Positions 26,709 through 37,173 of a stretch of 64,000 nucleotides of DNA are shown one piece after another; position 1 is the first letter of the stretch, and the number at the start of each line of letters is the position of its first letter. Below the pieces are notes generated by a model that saw nothing but the letters and a program-made list of their open reading frames with translations, searched no databases and had not been told where the DNA came from. The stretch lies in assembly GCF_002105535.1 (NCBI RefSeq), contig NZ_CP015848.1, forward strand, positions 3,958,341 to 4,022,340. The letters run 5' to 3'. The stretch comes from Magnetospirillum sp. ME-1 (lineage in GTDB: Bacteria > Pseudomonadota > Alphaproteobacteria > Rhodospirillales > Magnetospirillaceae). A program made the translations under genes and the position numbers.

Positions 26709-29296
26709 TTGGCAATTCCGTTGGATTGGGGCTGTCCGATCACGTGGAAGATGGCGGGCAGCACCACGAAGGTATAGACCACGGTGATGCCCAGCGACAG
26801 GAACAGCAGCATGCCCATGGAGGCCGTGCCCAGGTGGGGCGACACCGCTAGGCTGCCGAAGGCCAGGCCCGTGGTCAGCGCCGAGAACAGCACCGCCCGG
26901 GTGGTGGGCGAGGACAGGTGGTCGACGATGCCGGCCCGCCAGTTGACCACGTAATAGATGTTGAAGGCGACGCCGATGCCCAGCAGCAGCGGCAGGGCGA
27001 TGACGTTGGCGAAGTTCAGGTCGATGCCGGCCAGGCGGGCGGCGATGACGGTGGCCAGCGCCCCCAGCACCAGCGGTGCCAGCACCAGCAGGGAATCCTG
27101 CACCCGCCTCACCATCAGCCACAGCAGCAGGCCGATGGCGGCCAGGGCGCAGATGGCGGCGACGGCGAAGGCCCGGATCACCACCTTGCCCGCCTCCTCC
27201 ATGGTGATGGGGGCGCCGGCCACGTCGGGGACGACCGCCGAGACGGCGGCGATGAAGTTGCGGCGCTGGGTCTCGTCCTGGATGTCCACCTTGGGCAGCA
27301 CCTGGACCCGGACGCGCTTGCCGTCCATGGCGATCCATCCCTGCTTCAACTCGGCCGGCAGGGTTTCGATGCTGACCGGCTCGGCTTCCAGCGAGCGCTT
27401 GATGGTGGACAGCAAAGCGGGCAGGCCGGCAACGGCCTTCTGGTATTCCTCGGCGGCCCGGGGGCCCTTGGCGATGATGGCCTTCAGGTGGGTGGTAAGC
27501 CGCCGGGAGGGCTGGTGGTCGGGGGCGACGGCCTCCAATTGCCCGGCCAGCCGGGCGATGGCCGCCAGCGCCTCTTCGGGAGTGGGAGGTGGCAGCACCT
27601 TGGCCGGGTTGAGGGTCGGGCCCAGGACCATGGCCAGATCGCCGATCATGGCCAGCTTCTCGTCCTGACCCTCGGGGATGAAGGTGGTGACCGTCATGGC
27701 CCGATGGACGCCGGGCAGGTCGGAAAGCTTTTCCGCCAGGGCGCGGGCGTCCTCGATGGACGGGGCCAGGGTCTCCAGGTTGTAGACGCCGTTGTCGGGG
27801 TCCTTGGCCAGGTCCATGAAGGTGGCCACGGCCTCGGCCTTGGGGTCCTGCAGATGCAGGGGGTCGAAATCCATGGGCACGACGGGAAGCAGGGCCGCGC
27901 CGACCAGCCCGATGGCGCAGGCCGCGGCGACGATGGGTCTGGCGTGGCGGCGGAGCATCGCGTCGGACGCTTGAAGCGGAAAGCCCACCGGCTCCATTTC
28001 CGCCGGCGGGTTGACCAGGGCCAGCAGGGCCGGCAGCAGGGTGAAATTGACCGCCACCGCGATGATCATGCCCGCGCCGGCGATCAGCCCCAGTTGCGAC
28101 ACGCCGGTGTAGTCGGTGGGCATGAACGACAGGAAGCCCACGGCGGTGGCCACCGCCGCCAGGGTCAGCGGCGTCGCCATGGCGGTCGCCGCGCCGTGCG
28201 CCGCCGTGTCGGGCGGCAGGTCCATATGGCGCTGGTTGCGGTAGGCGGTGACGAACTGAATGCTGAAATCCACGGCGATGCCGAGGAACATCACCGCGAA
28301 GGCGACGGATATGGGGTTGAGGCTGCCCACGGCGGCGGCGGCGAAGGCGCCGGTGGCCACCAGCCCGACCACCAGGCAGACCATGATGGCGCCCACCACC
28401 CGGGCCGAGCGCACCGCCCAGAACAGCAGCAGCGCCACGCCCAGGAAGGAGAGCGGCGCCGAAATCTCCACGCCCTCGGCCACCGTGGCGAAATTGGCGT
28501 CGGCCAGGGCGAGGTTGCCGGTGACGCGCACGCGATAGCCCTTTTCCGGCACCAGTTCCAGGTCGCGGGCGGTGGCGCGCACCGCCTTGATCAGGTCGGA
28601 GGCCGGCTCCAGCGCGCTGTAATCGAGGATTCCATGGACCATCAGGAAGCGGCGCGGCGCATCCCGGGCCGGGCCGCCCGACATCAGCGCCTGCCAGTCC
28701 ACCGGCCTGGCCGCCTTGCCGGCGGCGATGGCGGCGGCCGGCGCTTCCAACTGCGCCAGCAGCGGCTCGATGTCCTTGGGCGCCGCCTGGCCGTGGCTGA
28801 TGCCTTGCAGCACCAGATCCACCGCCGACAGCAGGCCGCGCAACGAGGGGTCCTTGGCGATGGAGCCCAGCAGCGGCTGCGCCTGCACCAGACGCTCGAC
28901 CACCTGTTCCAGCTCGGCCGCCGGCAGGAACAGCAGGCCGTTCTTGCGGAAGAACATCTCCTCGGGCGGGCGGGAGGCGTCGTGCACCACGCCCTTGTTG
29001 GCGACGGGCAGGGCCTGGGCCAGGCGTTCCACCGCATCCTCGGCCAACTCGGCGGTGGGGGCGTCGATGATCACCGCCAGCCGGTCGGTGGAATGGGGAA
29101 AGGCCTTGTCGATGGTCTTTTCCACCTTGCGGTAGGGCAGATCGGACGAGATCAGCTTGCTCTCGTCGGTGTCCAGCGACAGGTGGGTGGCGGCGTACCA
29201 GCCGAACAGCACCGTGGCCGCCAGGGAGGCGATCACCACCGCCCAGGCGTGGCGCCAGCTCCAATCCACGAGTCGAACCGCCACTACCTTCAGCAT
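26705..29296 (-). CDS. hpnN: HpnN, RND-type hopanoid transporter
   Basis: 863 residues using the ATG at 29296 (MLKVVAVRLVDWSWRHAW), which has AAGGA upstream; an ATG at 29314 would add six residues. A first membrane segment is followed by a large periplasmic loop, a block of five segments (VGAIMVCLVVGLVATGAFAA onwards), a second periplasmic loop and a final block of five, the MMPL/RND duplication. HpnN moves hopanoids to the outer membrane in Rhodopseudomonas and Burkholderia. It is the first gene of the hpnN-K-L unit. Confidence 0.92.
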   Translation of the reverse strand: MLKVVAVRLVDWSWRHAWAVVIASLAATVLFGWYAATHLSLDTDESKLISSDLPYRKVEKTIDKAFPHSTDRLAVIIDAPTAELAEDAVERLAQALPVANKGVVHDASRPPEEMFFRKNGLLFLPAAELEQVVERLVQAQPLLGSIAKDPSLRGLLSAVDLVLQGISHGQAAPKDIEPLLAQLEAPAAAIAAGKAARPVDWQALMSGGPARDAPRRFLMVHGILDYSALEPASDLIKAVRATARDLELVPEKGYRVRVTGNLALADANFATVAEGVEISAPLSFLGVALLLFWAVRSARVVGAIMVCLVVGLVATGAFAAAAVGSLNPISVAFAVMFLGIAVDFSIQFVTAYRNQRHMDLPPDTAAHGAATAMATPLTLAAVATAVGFLSFMPTDYTGVSQLGLIAGAGMIIAVAVNFTLLPALLALVNPPAEMEPVGFPLQASDAMLRRHARPIVAAACAIGLVGAALLPVVPMDFDPLHLQDPKAEAVATFMDLAKDPDNGVYNLETLAPSIEDARALAEKLSDLPGVHRAMTVTTFIPEGQDEKLAMIGDLAMVLGPTLNPAKVLPPPTPEEALAAIARLAGQLEAVAPDHQPSRRLTTHLKAIIAKGPRAAEEYQKAVAGLPALLSTIKRSLEAEPVSIETLPAELKQGWIAMDGKRVRVQVLPKVDIQDETQRRNFIAAVSAVVPDVAGAPITMEEAGKVVIRAFAVAAICALAAIGLLLWLMVRRVQDSLLVLAPLVLGALATVIAARLAGIDLNFANVIALPLLLGIGVAFNIYYVVNWRAGIVDHLSSPTTRAVLFSALTTGLAFGSLAVSPHLGTASMGMLLFLSLGITVVYTFVVLPAIFHVIGQPQSNGIAK

Positions 29297-29433
29297 TGTT
29301 CCTTGGCTTTCCATGCGGCCGGGAGAGAAAGGGGGGAATGTGCCTCCTCGGCCCTTGCATAGCAAGAGTCATTGGCTTTGCCGGGCAAACGCGCTACCGT
29401 CGATATTGCATTGCAGCATTGAAGGGAGCGGCA

Positions 29434-30468
29434 ATGGTGACGCGGGTCGGAAGGGCGGTGAAAGGCTGGGCGCGGCGATGGCTGCCGCTGCTGCTGGCGC
29501 CTCCCGCCCTGGTGGCCGTGCTGTTCAACGCCTGGGAATTCGCCAGCCTGTGGGTCGAGCATGACCGGGCCTTCGTGGAGGCCCAGGCGCAGGTCCAGGT
29601 CCTGGCCCGCGACGTATCGCGCACCCTGTCCGCCACGCTGCGTCCGGTGGACATTCACATCGCCGACCATCTGCGGCCGGTGGCCACCCGCTTCGTCTCG
29701 TCCCAGGCCTCGCAGCCGCAATTGCAGCGGGTCTTCCACCTGACCACCCAGCGCCTGCCCCAGGTGGCGGCGGTGATCGTCTTCGACGCCTCGGGGCGGA
29801 GCGTGGCGGCATCGGTGCCGGTCACCCGTCCGGCGCCCGACATCTCGGGGGGCTTTTATTTCCAGCGTCACCGCGACCAGGGGTTGGAGAGCGCGGTTTT
29901 CGTCGGCGACGCCGCCCTGACCCTGGGCGAGACCGGGCCGACGCGCTGGCGGCTGATGATGAGCCGCCGGCTGCAGGATCTGGACGGCCGCTTCCTCGGC
30001 ATGCTGCTGGTGCAACTGAACACCGAGGACATCTTCTCCCAGATCTCGGGGCTGAATTTGATTCCCGGGGGAGTGGTGCGCATTTTCGACGATGCAGGCC
30101 GGTTGCTGGTCAATCATCCGCGCGACTACACCCTGGCCGGGCGGACCTTCTGGGACGGCCAGCTGTTCCGCCGCTGGGCCGCCGAGCGACGGGAATTGCT
30201 CGGGCGTATTCCCGATCCTACCGACGATTCCCCGGAAATCGGCGATTTCCTTGCCGTGGACGGCTATCCCGTCCTGGTCTCGGTGGGGCTGCCCGAGGAT
30301 CTGGCCCTGGTGGAGTGGTGGCGCGAACTGGCCATCCTGCTGCTCACCATCGGGGCCTTCGTGGCGGCGTCCAGCCTGGCGGCGCGGCGATGGCTGGCGA
30401 AATGGGTCTTGCATCTGAACGGCAAAGGGGAGGATGAGAAGGGGTTCGTCGACGGCGACGGCATTTGA
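29434..30468 (+). CDS. Membrane-bound Cache-type sensor lacking an output domain
   Basis: 344 residues from the ATG at 29434 ([11 protein letters not shown]), which has GAAGGGAG upstream. A membrane segment at about 17-35 is followed by a 260-residue periplasmic region with the double-Cache features [29 protein letters not shown] and [15 protein letters not shown], then a second segment near 305-325 and a short basic tail. The layout is that of the input half of a diguanylate cyclase or histidine kinase, but nothing follows the tail. It may act through a partner protein or be a truncated paralogue. It is divergent from hpnN. Confidence 0.75.
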   Translation: MVTRVGRAVKGWARRWLPLLLAPPALVAVLFNAWEFASLWVEHDRAFVEAQAQVQVLARDVSRTLSATLRPVDIHIADHLRPVATRFVSSQASQPQLQRVFHLTTQRLPQVAAVIVFDASGRSVAASVPVTRPAPDISGGFYFQRHRDQGLESAVFVGDAALTLGETGPTRWRLMMSRRLQDLDGRFLGMLLVQLNTEDIFSQISGLNLIPGGVVRIFDDAGRLLVNHPRDYTLAGRTFWDGQLFRRWAAERRELLGRIPDPTDDSPEIGDFLAVDGYPVLVSVGLPEDLALVEWWRELAILLLTIGAFVAASSLAARRWLAKWVLHLNGKGEDEKGFVDGDGI

Positions 30469-30479
30469 GCGGAAATTTC

Positions 30480-32423
30480 ATGGACCAGCCCGATCCCCTT
30501 TCCTTTCCCCGCCGCAAGGCTGCGCCCTTCCTGCCCATGAGCCGGGCCGAGATGGAGGCGCTGGGCTGGGACGAATGCGACGTGGTGCTGGTCACCGGCG
30601 ACGCCTATGTGGACCATCCCAGCTTCGGCATGGCCATCGTGGGCCGCCTGCTGGAATCCCAGGGCTTCAAGGTGGGTATCATCGCCCAGCCCGACTGGAG
30701 CGGGCCGGACCCTTTCCGTGCCTTGGGCCGTCCCCGCCTGTTCTTCGGGGTGACGGCGGGCAACATGGATTCCATGGTCAACCACTACACCTCGGACCGG
30801 CGCATCCGCAGCGACGACAATTACACGCCGGGCGGCGAGGGGGGGCGGCGGCCCGACCGGGCGGTGATCGTCTACGCCCAGCGCTGCCGCGAGGCCTTCA
30901 AGGACGTGCCCGTGGTGATCGGCGGCATCGAGGCCTCGTTGCGCCGCATCGCCCATTTCGACATCTGGTCGGAAAAGCTGCGCCGCTCGGTGCTGATGGA
31001 TGCCAAGGCCGATCTCTTGGTGTTCGGCAACGCCGAGCGGGCCATCGTCGAGATCGCCCGGCGGGCGCAGGCGGGCGAGGCGCCCAAGGCCATGCGCGAC
31101 ATCCGCGGCACGGTCTTCGTCCGCGATGGTGTGCCCGACGACTGGCGGGTGATCGACGCTTCCGACCCCGAGACCGCCCAGCCGGCGGTCAAGGGCGAGC
31201 GGGTGGTGGTGCGCCTGCCCTCCTTCGAGCAGGTGCAGGGCGATCAGGTGCTGTACGCCCAGGCGTCGCGGGTGCTGCACCAGGAAAGCAACCCGCTCAA
31301 CGCCCGGCCGCTGGTCCAGCGCCATGGCGACAAGGAAGTGTGGGTGACCGCGCCGCCGATACCGCTTTCCACCCCGGAACTGGACGGAATCTACGACCTG
31401 CCCTACGCCCGGGCGCCGCATCCCGGCTATGGCGAGGCCAGGATTCCCGCCTGGGAGATGATCCGCTTTTCCATCAACATCGTGCGCGGCTGTTTCGGCG
31501 GCTGTTCCTTCTGCTCCATCACCGAGCACGAGGGCCGCATCATCCAGAGCCGGTCCGAGGCCTCCATCGTCCGCGAGATCGAGGAGATCCGGGACAAGAC
31601 CAAGGGCTTCACCGGCACCATCTCCGACCTGGGCGGGCCCACCGCCAACATGTGGCGGCTGGGCTGCCGCGAGCCCGAGGTGCAGAAGGTCTGCCGGCGG
31701 CTGTCCTGCGTCTATCCCGATATCTGCAAGACCCTGGGCACCGACCACGATCCGCTGATCCGCCTCTACCGCGCGGCGCGGGGTGTCCGGGGCGTGAAGC
31801 GGGTGAGCATCGGCTCGGGCGTGCGCTATGACCTGGCGGTGACCAGCCCGGCCTATGTGGACGAACTGGTCCGCCACCATGTGGGCGGCTACCTCAAGAT
31901 CGCGCCCGAGCATACCGAGGACGGGCCGCTGTCCAAGATGATGAAGCCGGGCATCGGCTCTTACGAACGCTTCAAGGAGATGTTCGAGCGTGCGGCGGCG
32001 CGGGCGGGCAAGAAGCTCTACCTCATTCCCTATTTCATCGCCGCCCATCCCGGCACCACCGACCGGGACATGCTGAATCTCGCCCTGTGGCTGAAGCGGA
32101 ACGGCTTTCGGCTGGATCAGGTGCAGACCTTCCTGCCGACGCCCATGTCGCTGGCCACCGCCATGTACCACAGCGGCCGCGACCCCATCCGGCCGGTGCG
32201 CCGCGCCGGCGAGGAGGTGTTCACCGCCAAGGGGCTGCGGCAGCGCCGCCTGCACAAGGCCTTCCTGCGCTGGCACGATCCCGAGAACTGGCCGATCCTG
32301 CGCGAGGCGCTGCAGAAGATGGGGCGCGCCGATTTGATCGGGCCGGGCAACCACCAACTGGTGCCGCGCGGCGGGGGGCAGAGCCCTAGGCAACCACGCA
32401 CGATGCGGGGAAATAGACGCTGA
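30480..32423 (+). CDS. ygiQ: YgiQ-family radical SAM protein
   Basis: 647 residues from the ATG at 30480; a TTG at 30465 is an alternative. The N-terminal domain carries [17 protein letters not shown]. The radical SAM cluster motif CFGGCSFC (CxxxCxxC) lies near residue 340, followed by [12 protein letters not shown] and the C-terminal domain. YgiQ (UPF0313) has no settled function. It starts 11 bases after the sensor gene and its end overlaps the convergent kinase gene by 38 bases. Confidence 0.92.
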   Translation: MDQPDPLSFPRRKAAPFLPMSRAEMEALGWDECDVVLVTGDAYVDHPSFGMAIVGRLLESQGFKVGIIAQPDWSGPDPFRALGRPRLFFGVTAGNMDSMVNHYTSDRRIRSDDNYTPGGEGGRRPDRAVIVYAQRCREAFKDVPVVIGGIEASLRRIAHFDIWSEKLRRSVLMDAKADLLVFGNAERAIVEIARRAQAGEAPKAMRDIRGTVFVRDGVPDDWRVIDASDPETAQPAVKGERVVVRLPSFEQVQGDQVLYAQASRVLHQESNPLNARPLVQRHGDKEVWVTAPPIPLSTPELDGIYDLPYARAPHPGYGEARIPAWEMIRFSINIVRGCFGGCSFCSITEHEGRIIQSRSEASIVREIEEIRDKTKGFTGTISDLGGPTANMWRLGCREPEVQKVCRRLSCVYPDICKTLGTDHDPLIRLYRAARGVRGVKRVSIGSGVRYDLAVTSPAYVDELVRHHVGGYLKIAPEHTEDGPLSKMMKPGIGSYERFKEMFERAAARAGKKLYLIPYFIAAHPGTTDRDMLNLALWLKRNGFRLDQVQTFLPTPMSLATAMYHSGRDPIRPVRRAGEEVFTAKGLRQRRLHKAFLRWHDPENWPILREALQKMGRADLIGPGNHQLVPRGGGQSPRQPRTMRGNRR

Positions 32424-34356
32424 CCGTGGTTCCCGTGCCGGGAGTCGAGCGGATGTCCAGGCTGCCGCCATGCAGCTCCGCCAGGGACTTGGCCAGGGGC
32501 AGGCCCAGCCCGGCGCCCTCGAAGCGGCGGTCCAGGCCGGTATCCACCTGACCGAAGGGCGACAGGGCGACGGCGATGTCGGCCTCACTCATGCCGATGC
32601 CGGTATCGGCCACGTGGAAGGCGACGCCGCCCGACGCCAGTCTTTCGCCCCTGAGGGTGACGCTGCCGCCCGGCGGGGTGAACTTGACGGCGTTGCCCAG
32701 CAGGTTGATCAGGATCTGCTTGCTTCGCCTGGAATCGATCTGCAACTGGGGCAGCGATTCCGGCAGGTCGTCGGTCAGCCGGATGCCGCCGGCATCGGCG
32801 CGCGTGCTGACCAGGCGCAGGCAGGAACCGGCCAGTTCGTGCGGATCGACCGGCTCGATGCACAAGGTGAAGGCGCCGATCTCGATGCGCGAAATGTCCA
32901 GGATGTCGTTGATCATGGCCAGCAGGTGCTGTCCCGCCGAGTTGATGTCCTGGCCGTAGACCCGGTAGCGCTCGCCGACGGGGCCGAACATCTCGCGCGC
33001 GATGATCTCGGAAAAGCCCAGGATGGCGTTCAAGGGCGTGCGCAATTCATGGCTCATGGCGGCCAGGAAGTCGGTCTTGGTCCGGTTGGCCGCCTGGGCC
33101 AGCGCCGTGGCTTCGCGCAGACGCTGCTCCGCCTGATGCCGGTGGGTGACGTCGTGGGCGATGACCATCACCCGCGGCGTGCCGTCCTGGTCGATGGGGT
33201 AGGGGGTCATGGTGGTCTCGAACCAGCGGCCATCGCGCTCGTCCTCGAAATAGACGGCGCGCCCCTCGAAGATCGCCTGCTGGGCATGGGCGAAGCGGCG
33301 TTCGGCCACCGGGGGCGGCATGGAGGTGAAGATGTTGGCTCCGATCATCTTGTCCTTGCCCGCCCCCAGGCCGCGTGCCGCCTCCTCGTTCAGGTCGACG
33401 ATGGTGCCGTCCAGGCGGATCAGCAGAACCAGCAGGCCGGGCGCGTCCAGCATGGCCCGCGCCATGGTGGCGGCCTCGCGCAGCGATTCCTCGGCCCTGG
33501 CCCTGGCCGTGATGTCGGTGAAGGTGCTGATGAAGCCGCGCCCGGGGATGGGGTTGCCGCGCACCTCGATCACCGTGCCGTCGGGCCGGGTGCGGTCGAA
33601 GGCATGGGGCTGCATCTTGCGGGCCTGTTCCACCCGCTGGTCGGCCAGCTCCGCCGGATTGCCGGGGCCGTATTCGCCGCGCTGGGCGTTGTAGAGCATG
33701 AACTCGCGGAAATTGATGCCCTTGACGTTGAAGGAGGAGGGGATCTGGGTCAGGTCGAAGAAGCCGCTATTGGCCACCACCAGGTTCAGATCGTTATCGA
33801 ACAGGCAGACCCCTTGCGGCATATGCTGGACGGTGGCTTCCAGGAATTCGCCATAGGCGCGGTGGCGTTCCTCGCTTTCCCTCAGCGCCTGGGTGCGGCG
33901 CTCGACCATCAGGTCCAGGCGGTCGTTGGAGACGCGCAGATTCTCCGCCACCTGGCGGTTGACCGTCACGTCCGAATAGGTGGTGACGAAACCGCCGCCG
34001 GGCAGCGGGTTGCCGATGATTTCCAGAATGCTGCCGTTGGGCCTGGTCCGCTCGAAGCGGTGGGGGCGGAACTCCAGCGCCGAATCGACCCGCGCGGCCA
34101 CATAGGCCTCGACGTCGCAATCGCCGTATTCGCCACGCCGGGCGTTGAAGCGGATGATGTCCTCGAACTTCAGGCCGTGATGGAGGAAGCCATCGGGGAA
34201 GTCGTGAAGGTCGGCGAATTGCTGATTCCACAAAATCAGGTGCAACTCGGCGGAAAAAACCGAAATCCCCTGGTCGAGGTGATCAAGCACGCCGTGCATC
34301 ATGGTCATGTCGATACCATGACCCGGTGGCATGTCCGTCCGGCCCTTATCCGTCAT
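32386..34356 (-). CDS. Soluble histidine kinase with three PAS domains
   Basis: 656 residues, no membrane segment. Two tandem PAS domains of the PAS_7 type (about 20-135 and 175-290) share the repeated FNARRGEYG / YNAQRGEYG motif, and a third PAS lies at about 295-415. The HisKA H-box is [16 protein letters not shown] near 436, and the ATPase domain carries [17 protein letters not shown] and [11 protein letters not shown]. The start has GGGAGG upstream. It lacks an attached receiver and no response regulator is adjacent. It heads the minus-strand sensory island. Confidence 0.92.
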   Translation of the reverse strand: MTDKGRTDMPPGHGIDMTMMHGVLDHLDQGISVFSAELHLILWNQQFADLHDFPDGFLHHGLKFEDIIRFNARRGEYGDCDVEAYVAARVDSALEFRPHRFERTRPNGSILEIIGNPLPGGGFVTTYSDVTVNRQVAENLRVSNDRLDLMVERRTQALRESEERHRAYGEFLEATVQHMPQGVCLFDNDLNLVVANSGFFDLTQIPSSFNVKGINFREFMLYNAQRGEYGPGNPAELADQRVEQARKMQPHAFDRTRPDGTVIEVRGNPIPGRGFISTFTDITARARAEESLREAATMARAMLDAPGLLVLLIRLDGTIVDLNEEAARGLGAGKDKMIGANIFTSMPPPVAERRFAHAQQAIFEGRAVYFEDERDGRWFETTMTPYPIDQDGTPRVMVIAHDVTHRHQAEQRLREATALAQAANRTKTDFLAAMSHELRTPLNAILGFSEIIAREMFGPVGERYRVYGQDINSAGQHLLAMINDILDISRIEIGAFTLCIEPVDPHELAGSCLRLVSTRADAGGIRLTDDLPESLPQLQIDSRRSKQILINLLGNAVKFTPPGGSVTLRGERLASGGVAFHVADTGIGMSEADIAVALSPFGQVDTGLDRRFEGAGLGLPLAKSLAELHGGSLDIRSTPGTGTTVSVYFPASCVVA

Positions 34357-34421
34357 GCATTCGCCTCCCGGGGGCCATTCTTTTTTTATGGCTCAAACCG
34401 CCCTCCCATAGGGCATTGACC

Positions 34422-37034
34422 TTAGTATACGCCCTTTGAATTGATGAAGGGGGCGTAGCGTCTGTCTTCCATCAGTATGTGGTTGACGATCCAGTCCTGC
34501 AGGAAGACCAGAACGTCCTTGGCGGTGACGGCGGAGTGGGACAGCCGCTCCTCCAGTTCGCGGACCTGGGCCATCAGGCGCCGGTGCTTGGCGGAATGGC
34601 CGCTGCCTTCGGGATAGCCGTAGCGCTCCAGCAGCGCCTCTTCCTCGGCGAAGTGGTACATGGCGTAGCCCATCAGGAAGTCCAGCGCCTCGCCCATTTC
34701 GGTCTTGCCCTTGCCCAGGCGGACCGCCTCGATCAGGCGGTTGGACATTTCGAACAGGCGGCGGTGGTGGTTGTCGATGCGCTGGATGTTGACGGAGTAC
34801 TCGTCGCGCCAGACCAGATCGTCGGCGGTGACGATCTGGGCCTCGGCGCAGGCGCGGGTGCGGCGGTGGAAGGTCTCGAACAGCTTCCAGCGCACGCCGG
34901 GAATATCTCGCAGCGTCTGGGCCGGCACCACGTAAAGCTCCATGGGCTCGGCCGAGATCAGGCGCGACAGCCTGGGCGTCTCGAACACGGCGGTTTCCTC
35001 GCCGAAGAAGTCGCCCGGTCCCAGAACCTCCAGTTCCTGATCGCCCACCAGGCGGCGGGCCGAACCGACCCGGATCAGGGCGACATTGCGATCGCCCACG
35101 GCCAGCACTTCCCCGGCGGCGACGGCGCACGGGCGCATGTCGGTGGCGATGCGGTTCAGGGTTCCGGTGGACACCACTTCGCCGAACAGCCAGGTGTGGC
35201 TGAGGAATTCGCGGATCTCCATCAGCCGGGAGATTCCGGCGAACAGGTCATGGCGCTTGACGAATTCCAGATAGAAGTCGGCGGACAGCCGAAGGGCCTG
35301 GACGTAGGAGGTGGCGCGGTAGGTCTCCATGGACGGCAGGCCGTGCAGCCCGGCCAGTTCCCCCAGCAGGGCGCCCGCCGACAGCAGCGAGCGTACCTGG
35401 CTGTCCGAAGACAGCATCTCCACCTGTCCGGCCAGGACCAGGTAGATGGCGTTGCCCACCACGCCCTCGCGGATCAGGATGGTTTCGGGGTTGAAGCTTT
35501 CCAGCGGGCAATTGAGCAGGACCTGCAGGTGGGCGTCGCCGACCTCGGGGAAATAGCCGGCCAGATGCTCGTAGGCCGAGCGCCGGGCGAAGTCGCGGTA
35601 GCTGCGCACCAGCACGTCCACCGTGCCGAACGAGGCGCCCGAGCCGATGCGCTTTTGCTCGTCGGTGAGTTTCTGGGCGGTGTGGGACAAGATGATCTTG
35701 CTCGACCCGTCCTCGGCGAAATCCTGGGCCACGCCATGGATCAGGCCGCCGCCGATATCCACCTTCTTGACGTCGGCCGGTTCGAAGTAATCGGCCACGA
35801 TGCGCTCGAACCAGGCCAGCGACAGGCCCGGCTTGTCCGGGTCCTCGGAGATCATGCCCTCCAGGATGTTGAGCCCGGAAATATCGGCCATGTGGGCATA
35901 GGTGCGGTAGCCGCCCTCGGCCAGCACACGGAAGTAGAAGGGCGTGGTTTCCACCGGGTGGGGCGAGAAGATGGGGCGCACTTCCAGGCCGCCCACGTCG
36001 TTCCACTCGCCCATGGTCAGATCGCTGACGTCGAAGTAGTCGGCGAAATCCTCCTCCTCGATGGACAGCAGGGCGGCCAGCTTTTTGGTCACCGCGGCGC
36101 GGACCATGGGGGTGGCGAAGTACTTGATGCGCCGGTCGGCGCGGATCAGCGTGGTCAGCCCGGCGAAATGATCGTCGTGGGAATGGGTGTGGAAGATGCC
36201 TTCCACCTCATTGATGCCGATGCCCAGCGAATTGAGGGAGTAGATCAGGTTGGGGCCGGCGTCGATCAGGTAGATGCGCCCCTGGAACACCAGGATGGCC
36301 CCCATGCTGGGCCGCCGGATGTCCCAGCCGTCGCCGTCGCCGGAATGGATGACGGCGAAGTACTCGCGCGGGATCTGATGGAAGCCCAGGGTGTAGGGGC
36401 ATTCATGGATCTCGAAGGGCGGCAGGTTGAGATTGACGCTGACCTGCTCGCCGCCATAGGAAAACTCGAATTCGTTGAGCGCGGTGCGGCGAAGCTGGAC
36501 GCCGTCGGCGATCTCGATGGGTTCGTCGGCCAGGGCCTTGGTGTCGAGCAGTTCGCGCGGGTGCTGGATGCGGCCGAAGGCGAAGCGCAGCTTGAGGCGC
36601 ATCATCTCCCGCGCGGTGGGCTCGTCCAGCCCGGCCTCCATCAGTTCCTCCACCGAGATCAGGCCGTAATTGCCGCGGTAGATGTACTGGAACTGGGCCT
36701 GGAGCTGTTCGTTGCGGCCGATCAGCAGGGGGCGGCGTCCGGTGTTGTTGGGGTGGCCGGGCAGCAGCATGCCCTGGCGGTAGAACATCTGCAGGACCGG
36801 GAATTCGGCCAGGTTGCAGAAGGCGCCGTTCTGAATCATCACATCGGAGAGCAGAATGGCGGTGGGGCCCGTCTCGCAACGGATTCCCCCCGCCTCGGTG
36901 GGGCGGATCAATCCGCGCAGCATCATGTGCTTGACCGAATCGGCCGGACAGCCGCACAGCACCCGCAGATCACGGTCGGGAATTTCCACCCACGAAAGGC
37001 CCGCGGCGATATCAACCTTGATCAAGCCAGCCAT
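34422..37034 (-). CDS. Metallo-beta-lactamase / twin cNMP / hemerythrin fusion protein
   Basis: 870 residues, soluble. Residues 1-200 are not recognised. Residues about 225-480 are a metallo-beta-lactamase fold with the metal motif HTHSHDDH at 282-289 and likely further ligands near H359, D384 and H451. Two cyclic-nucleotide-binding-type domains follow (about 510-620 and 625-715). The first has GELAGLHG but lacks the usual phosphate-binding arginine; the second has GEETAVFETPR. Residues 740-866 are a hemerythrin domain with a complete ligand set (H756 region, H794/E798, H813/H817, H852/D857). The combination suggests a metal-centred hydrolase or oxidoreductase gated by nucleotide and O2/NO. 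Substrate is unknown. Confidence 0.88.
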   Translation of the reverse strand: MAGLIKVDIAAGLSWVEIPDRDLRVLCGCPADSVKHMMLRGLIRPTEAGGIRCETGPTAILLSDVMIQNGAFCNLAEFPVLQMFYRQGMLLPGHPNNTGRRPLLIGRNEQLQAQFQYIYRGNYGLISVEELMEAGLDEPTAREMMRLKLRFAFGRIQHPRELLDTKALADEPIEIADGVQLRRTALNEFEFSYGGEQVSVNLNLPPFEIHECPYTLGFHQIPREYFAVIHSGDGDGWDIRRPSMGAILVFQGRIYLIDAGPNLIYSLNSLGIGINEVEGIFHTHSHDDHFAGLTTLIRADRRIKYFATPMVRAAVTKKLAALLSIEEEDFADYFDVSDLTMGEWNDVGGLEVRPIFSPHPVETTPFYFRVLAEGGYRTYAHMADISGLNILEGMISEDPDKPGLSLAWFERIVADYFEPADVKKVDIGGGLIHGVAQDFAEDGSSKIILSHTAQKLTDEQKRIGSGASFGTVDVLVRSYRDFARRSAYEHLAGYFPEVGDAHLQVLLNCPLESFNPETILIREGVVGNAIYLVLAGQVEMLSSDSQVRSLLSAGALLGELAGLHGLPSMETYRATSYVQALRLSADFYLEFVKRHDLFAGISRLMEIREFLSHTWLFGEVVSTGTLNRIATDMRPCAVAAGEVLAVGDRNVALIRVGSARRLVGDQELEVLGPGDFFGEETAVFETPRLSRLISAEPMELYVVPAQTLRDIPGVRWKLFETFHRRTRACAEAQIVTADDLVWRDEYSVNIQRIDNHHRRLFEMSNRLIEAVRLGKGKTEMGEALDFLMGYAMYHFAEEEALLERYGYPEGSGHSAKHRRLMAQVRELEERLSHSAVTAKDVLVFLQDWIVNHILMEDRRYAPFINSKGVY

Positions 37035-37173
37035 GAAGCCCCCCTAACTCTTGCGGCGAGGCCGGTTGGGCCCTCAAGGTCGGGTAATGCGGCGTCGCAT
37101 GCGGCCTTGGCCATTGTTAGGGCGATTGTACATCAATAGTTTGGGGTGTCCAATTGCCGCTTCGCCCGGGCTT

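Noticed and set aside
26918-29362. Open frame of 814 codons opposite hpnN
   Set aside because: Glycine/glutamine/histidine-rich shadow; hpnN on the other strand has clear RND features and coupled neighbours.
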